This document shows, piece after piece, positions 17,710-25,718 of a stretch of DNA of 35,000 nt. The DNA is from an uncultured Eubacteriales bacterium (GTDB taxonomy: Bacteria > Bacillota > Clostridia > Oscillospirales > Acutalibacteraceae). The stretch's first letter is position 1, and each line of letters opens with the position of its first letter. The notes under the pieces were generated by a model, which saw only the letters and a list, made by a program, of their open reading frames with translations, ran no database searches and had not been told where the DNA came from. Location of the stretch: the NCBI GenBank assembly GCA_949422855.1, contig CASPLG010000015.1, positions 1-35,000 on the forward strand. The letters are read 5' to 3'. The translations under genes and the position numbers were made by a program.

Positions 17710-19122
17710 ATGAAAAAGAATATTTTTGTTCACTTTAAAGATAAAAATAAAATAAAAAAACTGTATACTATTATGCAAACCGTTATTTTTATTGTAATGT
17801 ATTTGATGTATTTCGTGTCATACTTAGGCAGGAAATCCCTTGCCATAGGATTTAACGGTTCAACCGGAGCAAGGGTGGCACTGGGGCTTCCAAGCAACAC
17901 TTATGCGATTCTAGGCATGATATATTATGCGGCTTATATGTGCGGAAAATTTCTGGGCGGAATCTTAGCAGATAAATCAAGCATAAGAATTGCCTTGCCA
18001 TTATCTATTTTTACATCTTCTGTATTCAGTGCAGGAATAGCAATTGCCGGATATTTAAATAAAGCTTCTTTGCTGACATCTACCGAATCGATATCTATGT
18101 TTATTTATATAACATGGGGAATTGCCGCATTTATACAGTCCTTAACCTTCCCTATGTGTGCAAAGGCACTGGTATACTGGTACTCCAATAAAAATAGAGC
18201 ATACATATGGGCATACTTCTCAACCTCCGGAGAAATTGGTTCTGCATGCTCACTTATACTTTCAGGATTTTTACTTCAGTATTATTCGTGGGAAGCGGTT
18301 TTTATAGTCCCTGCCCTATTGGGAGGATTAACTTCTATACTGGGACTGTTCATATTAAGAGATAAACCCTCTTCAATTGGACTGCCTGACGTAGAAACCT
18401 ACGCCGGAAATAAGGTTAGCGAAAACGTGGACACCGAGGTCAATGCCAAGGAGAGCTATGATCCAAGGTCTTATTGGCAAATATTTATGTCAGACGTTAT
18501 TAAAAATAGAGTTCTATGGATCTTGAGTTTGACCTATATATGCGTGTACATATTAAGAGCAGGTACTGTGGATTGGATTCCTAAAATGTTTATGGAAAGC
18601 GGACAATTTTCTCCGCTTCTTGCATCCCTTCCTGCCGTTATATTGTCTATATCGGGTATTTTTGGATCTCTGTCAATATCGTTTGTCTCCGAAAAGATAT
18701 TTAAAGGTAAAAGGAGCCCTGCTATTATTTGCTACTTCTTGATAACCATTTTATGCTTAATAATTTTTAGATTAATATTCCCGTTCGGAGGCAAAGCCGT
18801 AATTAGTGTCCCAGATCCATTTTACACATTACTGATATTTATATTAATGGCACTGTCAGGGATAGGTATATACGGACCTCAAATGATGGTTGGCGGAATA
18901 GCCGCAATAGAAACAGGCTCTAAAAAAGTATCGTCAACAATATCAGGTATTACAGGATCTATTGGATATTTAGGTTCAATAATAAGCTCATTTTTTGGAG
19001 TTTTCTCAGATAAATGGGGATATATATTTCTAAACAATATATGGATTATTTCGGGTATTATAGGGATATTTCTTATGCTGTCAATATGGAGTATAAAACC
19101 TTGCAAAGACTATTCAAGGTAA
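17710..19122 (+). CDS. MFS transporter of the organophosphate:phosphate antiporter (GlpT/UhpT) type
   Basis: A 470-residue polytopic membrane protein with about 12 helices and a cytoplasmic loop around residues 220-255. The first-helix region YFVSYLGRKSLAIGF resembles the conserved arginine region of GlpT and UhpT. LGMIYYAAYMCGKFLGGILADK matches the MFS loop 2-3 motif. The later SLTYICVYILRAGTVDWIPKM matches the second-half R-x-G-x-x-DW motif of this family. Import of a phosphorylated sugar or polyol in exchange for phosphate is the likely role; the substrate is unknown. The ribosome site (AGGT) is weak and preceded by a hairpin. The neighbouring ecto-nucleotidase releases phosphate, but a link is inference. 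Confidence 0.88.
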   Translation: MKKNIFVHFKDKNKIKKLYTIMQTVIFIVMYLMYFVSYLGRKSLAIGFNGSTGARVALGLPSNTYAILGMIYYAAYMCGKFLGGILADKSSIRIALPLSIFTSSVFSAGIAIAGYLNKASLLTSTESISMFIYITWGIAAFIQSLTFPMCAKALVYWYSNKNRAYIWAYFSTSGEIGSACSLILSGFLLQYYSWEAVFIVPALLGGLTSILGLFILRDKPSSIGLPDVETYAGNKVSENVDTEVNAKESYDPRSYWQIFMSDVIKNRVLWILSLTYICVYILRAGTVDWIPKMFMESGQFSPLLASLPAVILSISGIFGSLSISFVSEKIFKGKRSPAIICYFLITILCLIIFRLIFPFGGKAVISVPDPFYTLLIFILMALSGIGIYGPQMMVGGIAAIETGSKKVSSTISGITGSIGYLGSIISSFFGVFSDKWGYIFLNNIWIISGIIGIFLMLSIWSIKPCKDYSR

Positions 19123-19191
19123 TAAAATGATTTGAAAATAACAGCCAAATATATGTCAGTGCGCCACCCCTAACTCTCTTTCACTATATAA

Positions 19192-19243
19192 TTGAACTTT
19201 TGACTTAGTGCCTATTGAACTTTATATTGAACTATGTTATAAT
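19192..19243 (+). promoter_or_regulatory. Promoter with three TTGAACT repeats
   Basis: TTGAAC (19215-19220) and TATAAT (19238-19243) form a 17-base-spaced promoter. TTGAACT occurs three times (19192, 19215, 19228), once as the -35 box and once inside the spacer. The iteration could be the binding site of the HTH domain encoded just downstream (autoregulation, inferred). Confidence 0.6.
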
Positions 19244-19286
19244 TATCCCGATGCAATCAGCTTTTAGGAGGTTTTTTTAGAAGAAA

Positions 19287-20777
19287 ATGATTAACAAAAT
19301 TTTTGCACAGCGCCTAAAAACAGCAATGGGTAACAAAAACAAGCGGCAATCTGATTTAATACGAGAAGCATTAAAAACCGAAATAAAACTTGGAAAAAGT
19401 CATATGAGTCAGTATGTAAGCGGAAAAACTTTTCCCAGAGAAGAGATCCTTAATTTCCTTGCAAATGCATTGGACGTCGATGTTGATTGGCTAAGTGGCA
19501 AAACAACAGAAAACATTCCAAAAGAAACAAATTTAAAACCCATGCAAATCAGTGCCAATACTGAACCTGAAATTAAAAAATCCATAAAATTGGATAATGT
19601 CCTATATGACGTTAGAGGACCCATTGTTGAAGAGGCCAATAAAATGGAGAGTTTAGGAATGCAAATTCTGAAACTGAATATTGGAAATCCTGCACCTTTT
19701 GGGTTCCATGCCCCGGACGAAGTAATTTATGACATGCAGCGCCAGCTAACTGAATGTGAAGGCTATTCTAATTCTAAGGGGCTTTTTTCTGCAAGAAAGG
19801 CAATCATGCAGTACGCACAGATTAAAAAAATCCCTAATGTATCAATCGAGGATATATACACGGGCAACGGCGTAAGTGAACTTATAAATTTGTGTTTATC
19901 TGCACTCCTTGATATGGGTGACGAAATCTTAGTTCCAACCCCGGATTATCCATTATGGACAGCGTGCGCTACCCTCGCCGGGGGAAAGCCTGTTCATTAT
20001 ATGTGCGATGAAGAATCAGACTGGTATCCTGATATTGAAGATATAAAAAGTAAAATTACAAACAAAACAAAGGCGATAGTAATAATAAATCCTAATAATC
20101 CCACAGGTTCGCTGTATCCAAAAGAGATATTGCAAAGCATTGCAAGTATTGCAAGGGAACATGGGTTAGTTATTTTTTCTGATGAAATATATGACAGATT
20201 GGTCATGGATGGAGAAAAACATATATCCATAGCCAGTTTGGCCCCGGATATATTTTGTGTAACGTTTAGCGGTCTTTCAAAATCTCATATGATAGCAGGT
20301 TTTAGAATTGGGTGGATGATTCTCAGTGGAAACAAAAATGCTGCTAAAGACTATATTGAGGGTATAAAAATGCTTTCAAACATGAGACTTTGTTCAAACG
20401 TACCGGCACAGTCAATAGTTCAAACGGCTCTGGGCGGACACCAAAGTGTAAATAATTATATAGTACCAAAAGGGAGAATTTATGAGCAAAGAGAATATGT
20501 TTATAATGCTCTGACTAAAATACCAGGGATAAGCTGCGTTAAGCCAAAGGCCGCTTTTTATATGTTTCCCAAGATAGATATAAAAAAGTTCAACATCACT
20601 AGCGATGAACAGTTTGTCTTGGATTTACTGAAAGATAAAAAAATCTTGCTCATTCATGGTAAGGGATTTAACTGGGCAAAACCTGATCATTTTAGGTTAG
20701 TTTACCTTCCCAGGGTCGAGGTTTTAAAAGAAGCGGTTGAAAAAATTTCGGATTTTCTTAGCTATTACAAACAATAA
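19287..20777 (+). CDS. XRE-type HTH domain fused to an AlaA-like aminotransferase
   Basis: The 496 residues hold two domains. Residues 1-75 are a Cro/C1-type helix-turn-helix (FAQRLKTAM, SHMSQYVSGKTFPREEILNFLANALDVDVDWL). A linker of about 30 residues follows. Residues from about 105 on are a class I/II PLP aminotransferase: LNIGNPAPFGF, YSNSKGLFSARKAI, YTGNGVSELI, NPNNPTGSLY, SDEIYDRLVM, the Schiff-base lysine K332 in SGLSKSH, and GFRIGW. The enzyme part most resembles AlaA (alanine/glutamate with pyruvate/2-oxoglutarate). AGGAGG stands 15 bases before ATG, a long spacing, but a stop codon blocks any earlier start. It differs from MocR regulators, whose HTH is GntR-type. It may be a metabolite-sensing regulator, an enzyme, or both. 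Confidence 0.9.
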   Translation: MINKIFAQRLKTAMGNKNKRQSDLIREALKTEIKLGKSHMSQYVSGKTFPREEILNFLANALDVDVDWLSGKTTENIPKETNLKPMQISANTEPEIKKSIKLDNVLYDVRGPIVEEANKMESLGMQILKLNIGNPAPFGFHAPDEVIYDMQRQLTECEGYSNSKGLFSARKAIMQYAQIKKIPNVSIEDIYTGNGVSELINLCLSALLDMGDEILVPTPDYPLWTACATLAGGKPVHYMCDEESDWYPDIEDIKSKITNKTKAIVIINPNNPTGSLYPKEILQSIASIAREHGLVIFSDEIYDRLVMDGEKHISIASLAPDIFCVTFSGLSKSHMIAGFRIGWMILSGNKNAAKDYIEGIKMLSNMRLCSNVPAQSIVQTALGGHQSVNNYIVPKGRIYEQREYVYNALTKIPGISCVKPKAAFYMFPKIDIKKFNITSDEQFVLDLLKDKKILLIHGKGFNWAKPDHFRLVYLPRVEVLKEAVEKISDFLSYYKQ

Positions 20778-20852
20778 AAATTTTTATTGTATCTAAATCA
20801 TAAGCAGAAAAATTGAACCCCCATTACAAAAACACCTGAACCAAAATCTAAA

Positions 20853-20882
20853 AGGGAGAATCTTATTTTTCTCCCTCTTTTT
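20853..20882. terminator. Bidirectional terminator between the aminotransferase gene and recR
   Basis: AGGGAGAA (20853-20860) pairs with TTCTCCCT (20869-20876), followed by CTTTTT on the plus strand. On the minus strand the stem is followed by TTTTAGATTTT. It can serve both converging genes. Confidence 0.8.
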
Positions 20883-20908
20883 CGTCTATAAAATCCAATC
20901 TCGCTGTA

Positions 20909-21511
20909 CTAAATTTCCACTCTTCCATTTATGGCTCGTCCAAGAGTCTCTTCATCCGTGTATTCAAGCGTCGCTCCAAATGGTATCCCATATGCAAGGC
21001 GGGTCACCTTAACCCCCAGAGGCCTTAAAAGCTTAGATAAATAAAGTGCAGTTGCCTCACCCTCAACAGTTGGGTTAGTTGCCATTATTACTTCTTTTAC
21101 CTCTCCTGACGATAACCTCGAAACTAATTCCTTAATACGAAGTTGATCCGGACCTATACCGTTGAGCGGAGATATAACACCGTGAATTACGTGGTATAAA
21201 GAATTATATTCACGTGATTTCTCAAATGTCTCTACATCCCTTGGATCTTCAACTACACATAGCACAGACCTATCCCTGTTCATGTCGGCACATATTGTGC
21301 ATACCTCTTTGTCAGTAAAATTATAGCAGAACTTACAATAATGCACGTCTTTTTTTACAGTCACCATGCAATGAGCAAATTCTTTTATCTTATCTTCTTC
21401 CATATTAAGTACCGAATAAGCAAGTCTTTGAGCTGTCTTTCTCCCTATCCCCGGAAGACGCTGAAAATATTCCGCCAACTTTTCCAGAGAAGCTATACGT
21501 CTAGACTCCAT
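20909..21511 (-). CDS. recR: Recombination protein RecR
   Basis: RecR works with RecO and RecF to load RecA at single-stranded gaps. The 200 residues show the N-terminal helix-hairpin-helix (LPGIGRKTAQRLAY), a four-cysteine zinc site (CKFC, CTIC), the Toprim domain (CVVEDPRDVETFE, MATNPTVEGEATALYL) and the C-terminal VTRLAYGIPFGATLEYTDEETLGRA. It starts one base after the ybaB stop (TAG-T-ATG), so it is translationally coupled to it. The order dnaX-ybaB-recR is the standard conserved one. Confidence 0.98.
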   Translation of the reverse strand: MESRRIASLEKLAEYFQRLPGIGRKTAQRLAYSVLNMEEDKIKEFAHCMVTVKKDVHYCKFCYNFTDKEVCTICADMNRDRSVLCVVEDPRDVETFEKSREYNSLYHVIHGVISPLNGIGPDQLRIKELVSRLSSGEVKEVIMATNPTVEGEATALYLSKLLRPLGVKVTRLAYGIPFGATLEYTDEETLGRAINGRVEI

Positions 21512-21512
21512 A

Positions 21513-21866
21513 CTAAAACAATCCCGGGATATTCATAGGCAAATTTATGCTCTCGGATATCCCTTGCATAACGTTATTTTTTTCGTCCTGTGCCATTTTT
21601 ATAGCCCCGTTTACAGCCGCTATAATAATCTCCTGCAGCATCTCTTTATCATCTTTATCGACAATGTCCGAGTCTATCTTTAGGTCAGTCAGCTCAAGAG
21701 AGCCTTTGATTTTAACTTCTACAGCTCCTCCGCCGGAAGTAAACGTGTATTCTTTGTCTTCCAGCTCATGTGTTGCTTTTTCCATTTCAGCCTGCATTCC
21801 TTGTACCTTTGCAGCCATATCCCTTATATTACCCATCGCTCCACCCTTGGGCAGCCTTACTTTCAT
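21513..21866 (-). CDS. ybaB: YbaB/EbfC family nucleoid-associated protein
   Basis: A small dimeric DNA-binding protein encoded between dnaX and recR in most bacteria. It starts MKVRLPKGG at 21866, with GGAGG 10 bases upstream. A TTG three codons earlier is too near the ribosome site. The 117 residues show the helical MGNIRDMAAKVQGMQAEMEK, the strand region GGGAVEVKIKGSLELTDLKID and the closing AVNGAIKMAQDEKNN of the family. Confidence 0.96.
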   Translation of the reverse strand: MKVRLPKGGAMGNIRDMAAKVQGMQAEMEKATHELEDKEYTFTSGGGAVEVKIKGSLELTDLKIDSDIVDKDDKEMLQEIIIAAVNGAIKMAQDEKNNVMQGISESINLPMNIPGLF

Positions 21867-21887
21867 GAAATTCAATCCTCCATATTT

Positions 21888-23420
21888 TTACTCATAGTCC
21901 ACACGGACCCCTTGTTTTATTACTTTGTCTATAAATTCATCCAAATGGTCAGCCTTTTTACATCCATCCCCCTTTCTCCTATATGGCCCCAATTTATACG
22001 TCTTTCCCGTAACTGACTTAATTGCGTCCCTCATCTCATTTCTGTTGGCAGACTCCCGCAATAAGTCAAACGTTATAGATTTATCCGAGTCAATCAGAAT
22101 AAAATCTCCGCTTTCGTATGCTTTGGAGTCCTTCAACGCCAAAACCAGAGACCTAGACTTTGCCGATTTGTTGATAAACTCTATAATTTGAGACCACTGC
22201 TCAAATTTCTTCGGCTTTTCGCCCTCTCCACCTGATCCTTCAGCAGCAGAAACACTCTTCTCTTTACCGCTGCGTGTATCTTTTACACCTGAGGACTCCG
22301 ATTTTATATTTTCCTGCCTGCTTTCCCGTTTACATTCTTTTTCCTCATCAGGTTCAGATGTCAGTGCTTTATCGGGTTTCCCGCCTCCAAATAACCCATA
22401 ACACATCTTTGTGACTGCAATTTCGAGCTCAAGACGTGCATTTTCTCCACTATATATCTTTTTGTATGATTCAGTCAGGCAGTCTGCACATTTTAAAACA
22501 TAGTCAAGTTTTTCATCGATGTTATTCTTTGATATCTCGGCAATCATCTCACGCCTGAACATTTCAAGAAGCCCTTCGCACATTCCTATCATACTTTTAG
22601 AATTTTTATACAAATTATCTATCATTTTTAATGCCGCATCTGCATCTCTATTTTTAATGGAACTAAAAATCATATCTATAGATTCTTTATCTGTAAGTCC
22701 TAAAATATCGCTAACTTGTTGTACTGTCAGATTATCCCCACCGCACGATATGCACCTATCCAAAAGCGACAGTGCGTCTCTCATAGCTCCATCGGCAGAG
22801 TCCACAATAACTTTTAAAGCCTCGTCGTCTATGCCTACATCCTCTTGCTTGCAAATATACTTTATTCTTTCAGTCATAGAGTCGTTTGCAATACGCCGAA
22901 ATTCAAATCTCTGGCAGCGTGACAAAATTGTCGCCGGAATTTTATGAGGCTCGGTAGTTGCCAATATAAATATCACGTGTTTAGGCGGCTCCTCAAGTAT
23001 CTTTAAAAACGCATTGAATGCCTGATTGGACAGCATGTGTGCTTCGTCTATGATATACACACGGTACTTGCAAACAGACGGCACCAAAAAAGTCTCCTCT
23101 TTAATCGTACGTATGTTTTCTATGCCGTTGTTACTGGCTGCGTCAATCTCGCTTACATCCAGCAGATCACCCTTTGCCGCCTCACTACATATCTCACATT
23201 TCCCGCACGGACTGCCATCAACAGGGTTTTGACAATTCACCGCCAAAGAAAATATCTTCGCACAAGAAGTCTTTCCCGTACCTCTCGACCCCGTAAACAA
23301 ATAAGCATGTGCAATATGACCGGTTGTTATTTCATTTCTTAATGTACTGGATACGTGCTCCTGACCAACGACATCTTCAAAAACCCGCGGACGCCATTTT
23401 CGGTATAAAACTTGATACAT
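21888..23420 (-). CDS. dnaX: DNA polymerase III subunits gamma/tau
   Basis: The clamp-loader ATPase of the replisome. The start MYQVLYRKWRPRVFEDVVGQ at 23420 follows GGGAGTG by 5 bases; a longer open frame upstream runs through the SRP RNA gene and is discarded. The 510 residues show Walker A GSRGTGKTS (44-52), a zinc module with cysteines in CQNPVDGSPCGKCEIC, Walker B YIIDEAHML, the SRC motif LSRCQRFEF, the clamp-loader lid and collar, and a tail with a charged linker (about 345-410) followed by a short C-terminal domain. It is co-transcribed with ybaB and recR. Confidence 0.97.
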   Translation of the reverse strand: MYQVLYRKWRPRVFEDVVGQEHVSSTLRNEITTGHIAHAYLFTGSRGTGKTSCAKIFSLAVNCQNPVDGSPCGKCEICSEAAKGDLLDVSEIDAASNNGIENIRTIKEETFLVPSVCKYRVYIIDEAHMLSNQAFNAFLKILEEPPKHVIFILATTEPHKIPATILSRCQRFEFRRIANDSMTERIKYICKQEDVGIDDEALKVIVDSADGAMRDALSLLDRCISCGGDNLTVQQVSDILGLTDKESIDMIFSSIKNRDADAALKMIDNLYKNSKSMIGMCEGLLEMFRREMIAEISKNNIDEKLDYVLKCADCLTESYKKIYSGENARLELEIAVTKMCYGLFGGGKPDKALTSEPDEEKECKRESRQENIKSESSGVKDTRSGKEKSVSAAEGSGGEGEKPKKFEQWSQIIEFINKSAKSRSLVLALKDSKAYESGDFILIDSDKSITFDLLRESANRNEMRDAIKSVTGKTYKLGPYRRKGDGCKKADHLDEFIDKVIKQGVRVDYE

Positions 23421-23449
23421 CTGAACACTCCCGGAGTATAAGAATCTCA

Positions 23450-23619
23450 TGCACCCCTTGTACTTTAACATGCAGATGAACGAATCAACCTGTACCGCAT
23501 AGCAAGAAAAGCTTAATGCTGCTCGGTTCCCCGCCTGACATGGTTCACTATCCGCTATCGGACAGAACCCACCCAACTGCATGTTAAAATACAAGAAAGA
23601 TATATGCCACGTCCTCTTG
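23450..23619 (-). ncRNA. ffs: Signal recognition particle RNA
   Basis: The RNA core of the SRP, which targets membrane and secreted proteins together with Ffh. Read on the minus strand it contains the conserved S-domain sequence GTGAACCATGTCAGG, a GGAA-containing tip and GAGCAGCATTAAGC. The arms CTTGTATTTTAACATGCAG (23577-23595) and CTGCATGTTAAAGTACAAG (23457-23475) pair over 19 bp with one G-U pair to make the long helix. A -10/-35 promoter fits a 5' end near 23619. The exact ends, and whether an Alu domain is present, are not certain. It is directly upstream of dnaX, its usual place in Firmicutes. Confidence 0.85.
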
Positions 23620-23625
23620 CAAGAC

Positions 23626-23654
23626 AGTATATCATATATCTAAATAAATTGCAA
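23626..23654 (-). promoter_or_regulatory. Promoter of the SRP RNA
   Basis: TTGCAA (23649-23654) and TATACT (23626-23631) on the minus strand are 17 bases apart. Confidence 0.65.
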
Positions 23655-23699
23655 ACATTTTTAAAGTCTTAAGTCAAGATTTAATATATCTGCTTAAAC

Positions 23700-23842
23700 T
23701 AGAGTGCCAAAAAAGAGGATACAGTACTCAAAAGTCGGCAGAAATACAATAGTTACTTTGGCGTGAAACGGCTTTAAACACCAATTTTATAAAGCCCATT
23801 TTGTAGATTTAACTCTACTATATCTACGCATGTGGCACTTCT
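23700..23842 (-). mobile_element. 143-bp MITE-like element, copy C (inverted)
   Basis: The same family in reverse orientation: the left end TAGAGTGCCA and right end TGGCACTTCT carry the GTGCCA/TGGCAC inverted termini. Near-duplicate flanks CTTAAAC (23693-23699) and CTTAAAT (23843-23849) are seen. The length is again 143 bp. It is more diverged inside than copies A and B but keeps CCACATGCGTAGAT and TGTATCCTCTTTTTTGGCAC when read on the minus strand. Confidence 0.8.
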
Positions 23843-23857
23843 CTTAAATTACTTAAA

Positions 23858-24115
23858 CTACATTATCATCGCAGCCGTGATACCCGCACCAACTCCGGCC
23901 GCCAAAAACATCTTTATAACCCAGCCTAAGATCTGTGTCTTTCTTCTGACAAGAGATGGATATCCTATATTACTAACCAGTTTTTTGGCCTCTTTTCTGA
24001 GCATTTTTTCTTGATAATCTGAATATTGCGGTTTTATCACCAAGAAAGCCTTCTCATAATATAAATTGTCAAGATTCGTTACTTCTATTACTTGTCGATT
24101 TACACCTTTTATCAT
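23858..24115 (-). CDS. Small conserved membrane protein
   Basis: An 85-residue protein starting MIKGVNRQVIEVTN at 24115. AGGAG stands 9 bases upstream; a TTG two codons earlier is too close to it. The N-terminal half is soluble and charged, then IGYPSLVRRK, and a C-terminal hydrophobic helix WVIKMFLAAGVGAGITAAMIM. The beginning KGVNRQ-IEV resembles a small conserved hypothetical family of Clostridia known to me only by its N-terminal pattern. The function is unknown. It is in the same direction as corA, 79 bases downstream of it, and ends 15 bases from element copy C. Confidence 0.8.
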   Translation of the reverse strand: MIKGVNRQVIEVTNLDNLYYEKAFLVIKPQYSDYQEKMLRKEAKKLVSNIGYPSLVRRKTQILGWVIKMFLAAGVGAGITAAMIM

Positions 24116-24194
24116 AACCAAACGCTCCTATACAAATATTTATACAGGACTATTCTTAGATAAAAGCCTGCAATTTATTCCTATCAAAATTATT

Positions 24195-25121
24195 TTACAT
24201 CAGGCCGCCCTTTTTGAGCCCTACATAAGCCGCAACCATAAGCACACCCGATAATAAAACCGGGAACCACCAATATTCCATAAATGGAAAATTAGGTGTG
24301 TTCATTCCGTATATACCCGATATTATCGTCGGCATGGAGGAAATTAATGTTATGGACGCCAGTGCCTTCATAACAATGTTTAAATTGTTCGATATTATTG
24401 ATGCAAATGCATTCATTGTCCCCGATGTGATATTAAGGTATATATCAGACATCTCTATTGCCTGTTTGATTTCTATAATTAAATCCTCCAAAAGTTCCTG
24501 GTCCTCATCGTAAAGTTTGACAAGTTTTCCCCGCATGATTTTTTCTAATGTCACCTTTGTAGATTTAAGGGAAGAGGAAAAATATACAAGCGACTTTTCT
24601 ACCTCCAAAAACTGCAAAAGATCCTTATTCTGCATGGATTTTTTCAGTTCCTGCTCCACACGATTGCTTATCTTATCTATTTGCTTTAAATACTGAAGAT
24701 ATTTCCCTGAAAGCCTTAGCATTATATACAAAACAAAGTGAGTTTTATGATATGTTCTGGCATCCCGTATCAGACCTTCAGAAAATTCGTTTAACACAGA
24801 GTTTGGTTTGAGCGAAATGGTTATAACATTTTTAGGGGTCAGTATTATACTCAATGGCATTGTATAATAGGTAAGATTCTTACCCGACCTTTCTACAACC
24901 GGGCTGTCTATTGTTATTAAGGTAGTATCTCCCTCACTGTCTATATGTGACGATTCTTCTTCATCAAGTGAAGCCCTTAAAAACTCAGGCTCTATATTAA
25001 ACTCAGATATCAAAAAATTAACTTCGCTCTCATTTGGAGCAATACAGTTTATCCAGCACCCGTCCTCATACCTTTCGATCTGCGATATCTTACCATCTAT
25101 AGTCTTGTAATATGATACCAT
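24195..25121 (-). CDS. corA: CorA-type magnesium/cobalt transporter
   Basis: A pentameric divalent-cation channel. The 308 residues consist of a cytoplasmic N-terminal domain, a long stalk helix and two C-terminal transmembrane helices. The signature YGMN is followed by TPNFPFMEYWW and a second helix ending VGLKKGGLM. GGGGA precedes the ATG by 8 bases and a TTGTAT/TATAAT promoter lies about 40 bases upstream. I see no Mg2+ riboswitch in the short leader. Confidence 0.92.
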   Translation of the reverse strand: MVSYYKTIDGKISQIERYEDGCWINCIAPNESEVNFLISEFNIEPEFLRASLDEEESSHIDSEGDTTLITIDSPVVERSGKNLTYYTMPLSIILTPKNVITISLKPNSVLNEFSEGLIRDARTYHKTHFVLYIMLRLSGKYLQYLKQIDKISNRVEQELKKSMQNKDLLQFLEVEKSLVYFSSSLKSTKVTLEKIMRGKLVKLYDEDQELLEDLIIEIKQAIEMSDIYLNITSGTMNAFASIISNNLNIVMKALASITLISSMPTIISGIYGMNTPNFPFMEYWWFPVLLSGVLMVAAYVGLKKGGLM

Positions 25122-25161
25122 CTTACATTTCCCCTTTCAAGCCACAACAAACTCCCAGTTT

Positions 25162-25189
25162 ATTATATCACAAAATAAATTTCATACAA
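25162..25189 (-). promoter_or_regulatory. Promoter of the CorA gene
   Basis: TTGTAT (25184-25189) and TATAAT (25162-25167) on the minus strand are 16 bases apart. Element copy D begins 15 bases beyond the -35 box. Confidence 0.6.
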
Positions 25190-25204
25190 GAATAAATAAA
25201 GGAA

Positions 25205-25347
25205 GGAAGTGGCGCATGTATAGGTATAACAGGGTTAAATATAAAAAATAAGTTTTATAAGATTGGTATTTTAAGCTGTTTCGCCAAAGCAATTACCGTA
25301 TTTCTACCAATCTCTCAATGCTATATCCTCTTTTATTTATGCCGCTC
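25205..25347 (+). mobile_element. Diverged copy D of the 143-bp element
   Basis: GGAAGTGGCGCATGTATAGG at the left and TATCCTCTTTTATTTATGCC near the right align with copies A and B, as do AAAATAAGTTTTA and CCGTATTTCTACCAAT inside. The termini have decayed and no target duplication is visible, so the exact ends are approximate. It lies between the corA promoter and the tRNA-Glu promoter. Confidence 0.6.
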
Positions 25348-25366
25348 CCGATCAGGTTTTTTAGTG

Positions 25367-25395
25367 TTGACAACGATATAATTCGGTGATATAAT
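25367..25395 (+). promoter_or_regulatory. Consensus promoter of tRNA-Glu
   Basis: A perfect TTGACA (25367-25372), 17 bases, and a perfect TATAAT (25390-25395). It is one of the strongest promoters in the window. Confidence 0.85.
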
Positions 25396-25406
25396 ATATT
25401 TGTTGT

Positions 25407-25481
25407 GGCTCGTTGGTCAAGCGGTTAAGACACTGGCCTCTCACGCCGGTAACATGGGTTCGATTCCCATACGAGTCACCA
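25407..25481 (+). tRNA. tRNA-Glu (CTC)
   Basis: The acceptor GGCTCGT/ACGAGTC (one G-T pair), discriminator A and encoded CCA are present. The anticodon stem CTGGC/GCCGG encloses CTCTCAC with anticodon CTC, and the T arm reads GGGTTCGATTCCC. The gene is 75 bases including CCA. Confidence 0.96.
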
Positions 25482-25502
25482 TATAAGGTGATAACTATTG
25501 AT

Positions 25503-25544
25503 ACAGAGAGAAATCCCAGTAATATTGGGGTTTCTCTCTGTTTT
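25503..25544 (+). terminator. Terminator of tRNA-Glu
   Basis: A 14-bp near-perfect stem ACAGAGAGAAATCCC/GGGTTTCTCTCTGT with a roughly 10-base loop is followed by TTTT. It is a strong intrinsic terminator 22 bases after the tRNA. Confidence 0.9.
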
Positions 25545-25598
25545 GCTATAAATTTATCGACAATTTTGACAGACTTTTTGACCCTGTTTTTAGACTTT

Positions 25599-25667
25599 CG
25601 TGTGAAGGTATGCAACCGGTTGCATTTTTTCAAAGAAATCCCGTATGTGGTTGCATACTTTCACACG
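25599..25667. repeat. Long inverted repeat at the distal end of the CRISPR array
   Basis: The arms 25599-25617 (CGTGTGAAGGTATGCAACC) and 25649-25667 are 19 bp each with one mismatch, 31 bases apart. Nested in it is the 14-base perfect palindrome TGCAACCGGTTGCA (25611-25624), so the sequence can fold in two ways. It lies between the tRNA-Glu terminator and the last CRISPR repeat. Confidence 0.75.
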
Positions 25668-25718
25668 CTTTAAATTCACTTATGCTTATAGATAGTATAA
25701 TTAATGCTAAAATTTACC

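Noticed and set aside
23421..23594. A 58-residue N-terminal extension of DnaX
   Set aside because: It is encoded by the SRP RNA sequence, has no ribosome site of its own, and the family start (YQVLYRKWRP) lies at 23420 behind a good ribosome site.
25361..25633. A minus-strand frame of 90 residues over the tRNA-Glu region
   Set aside because: It is antisense to tRNA-Glu and its terminator, without a ribosome site.
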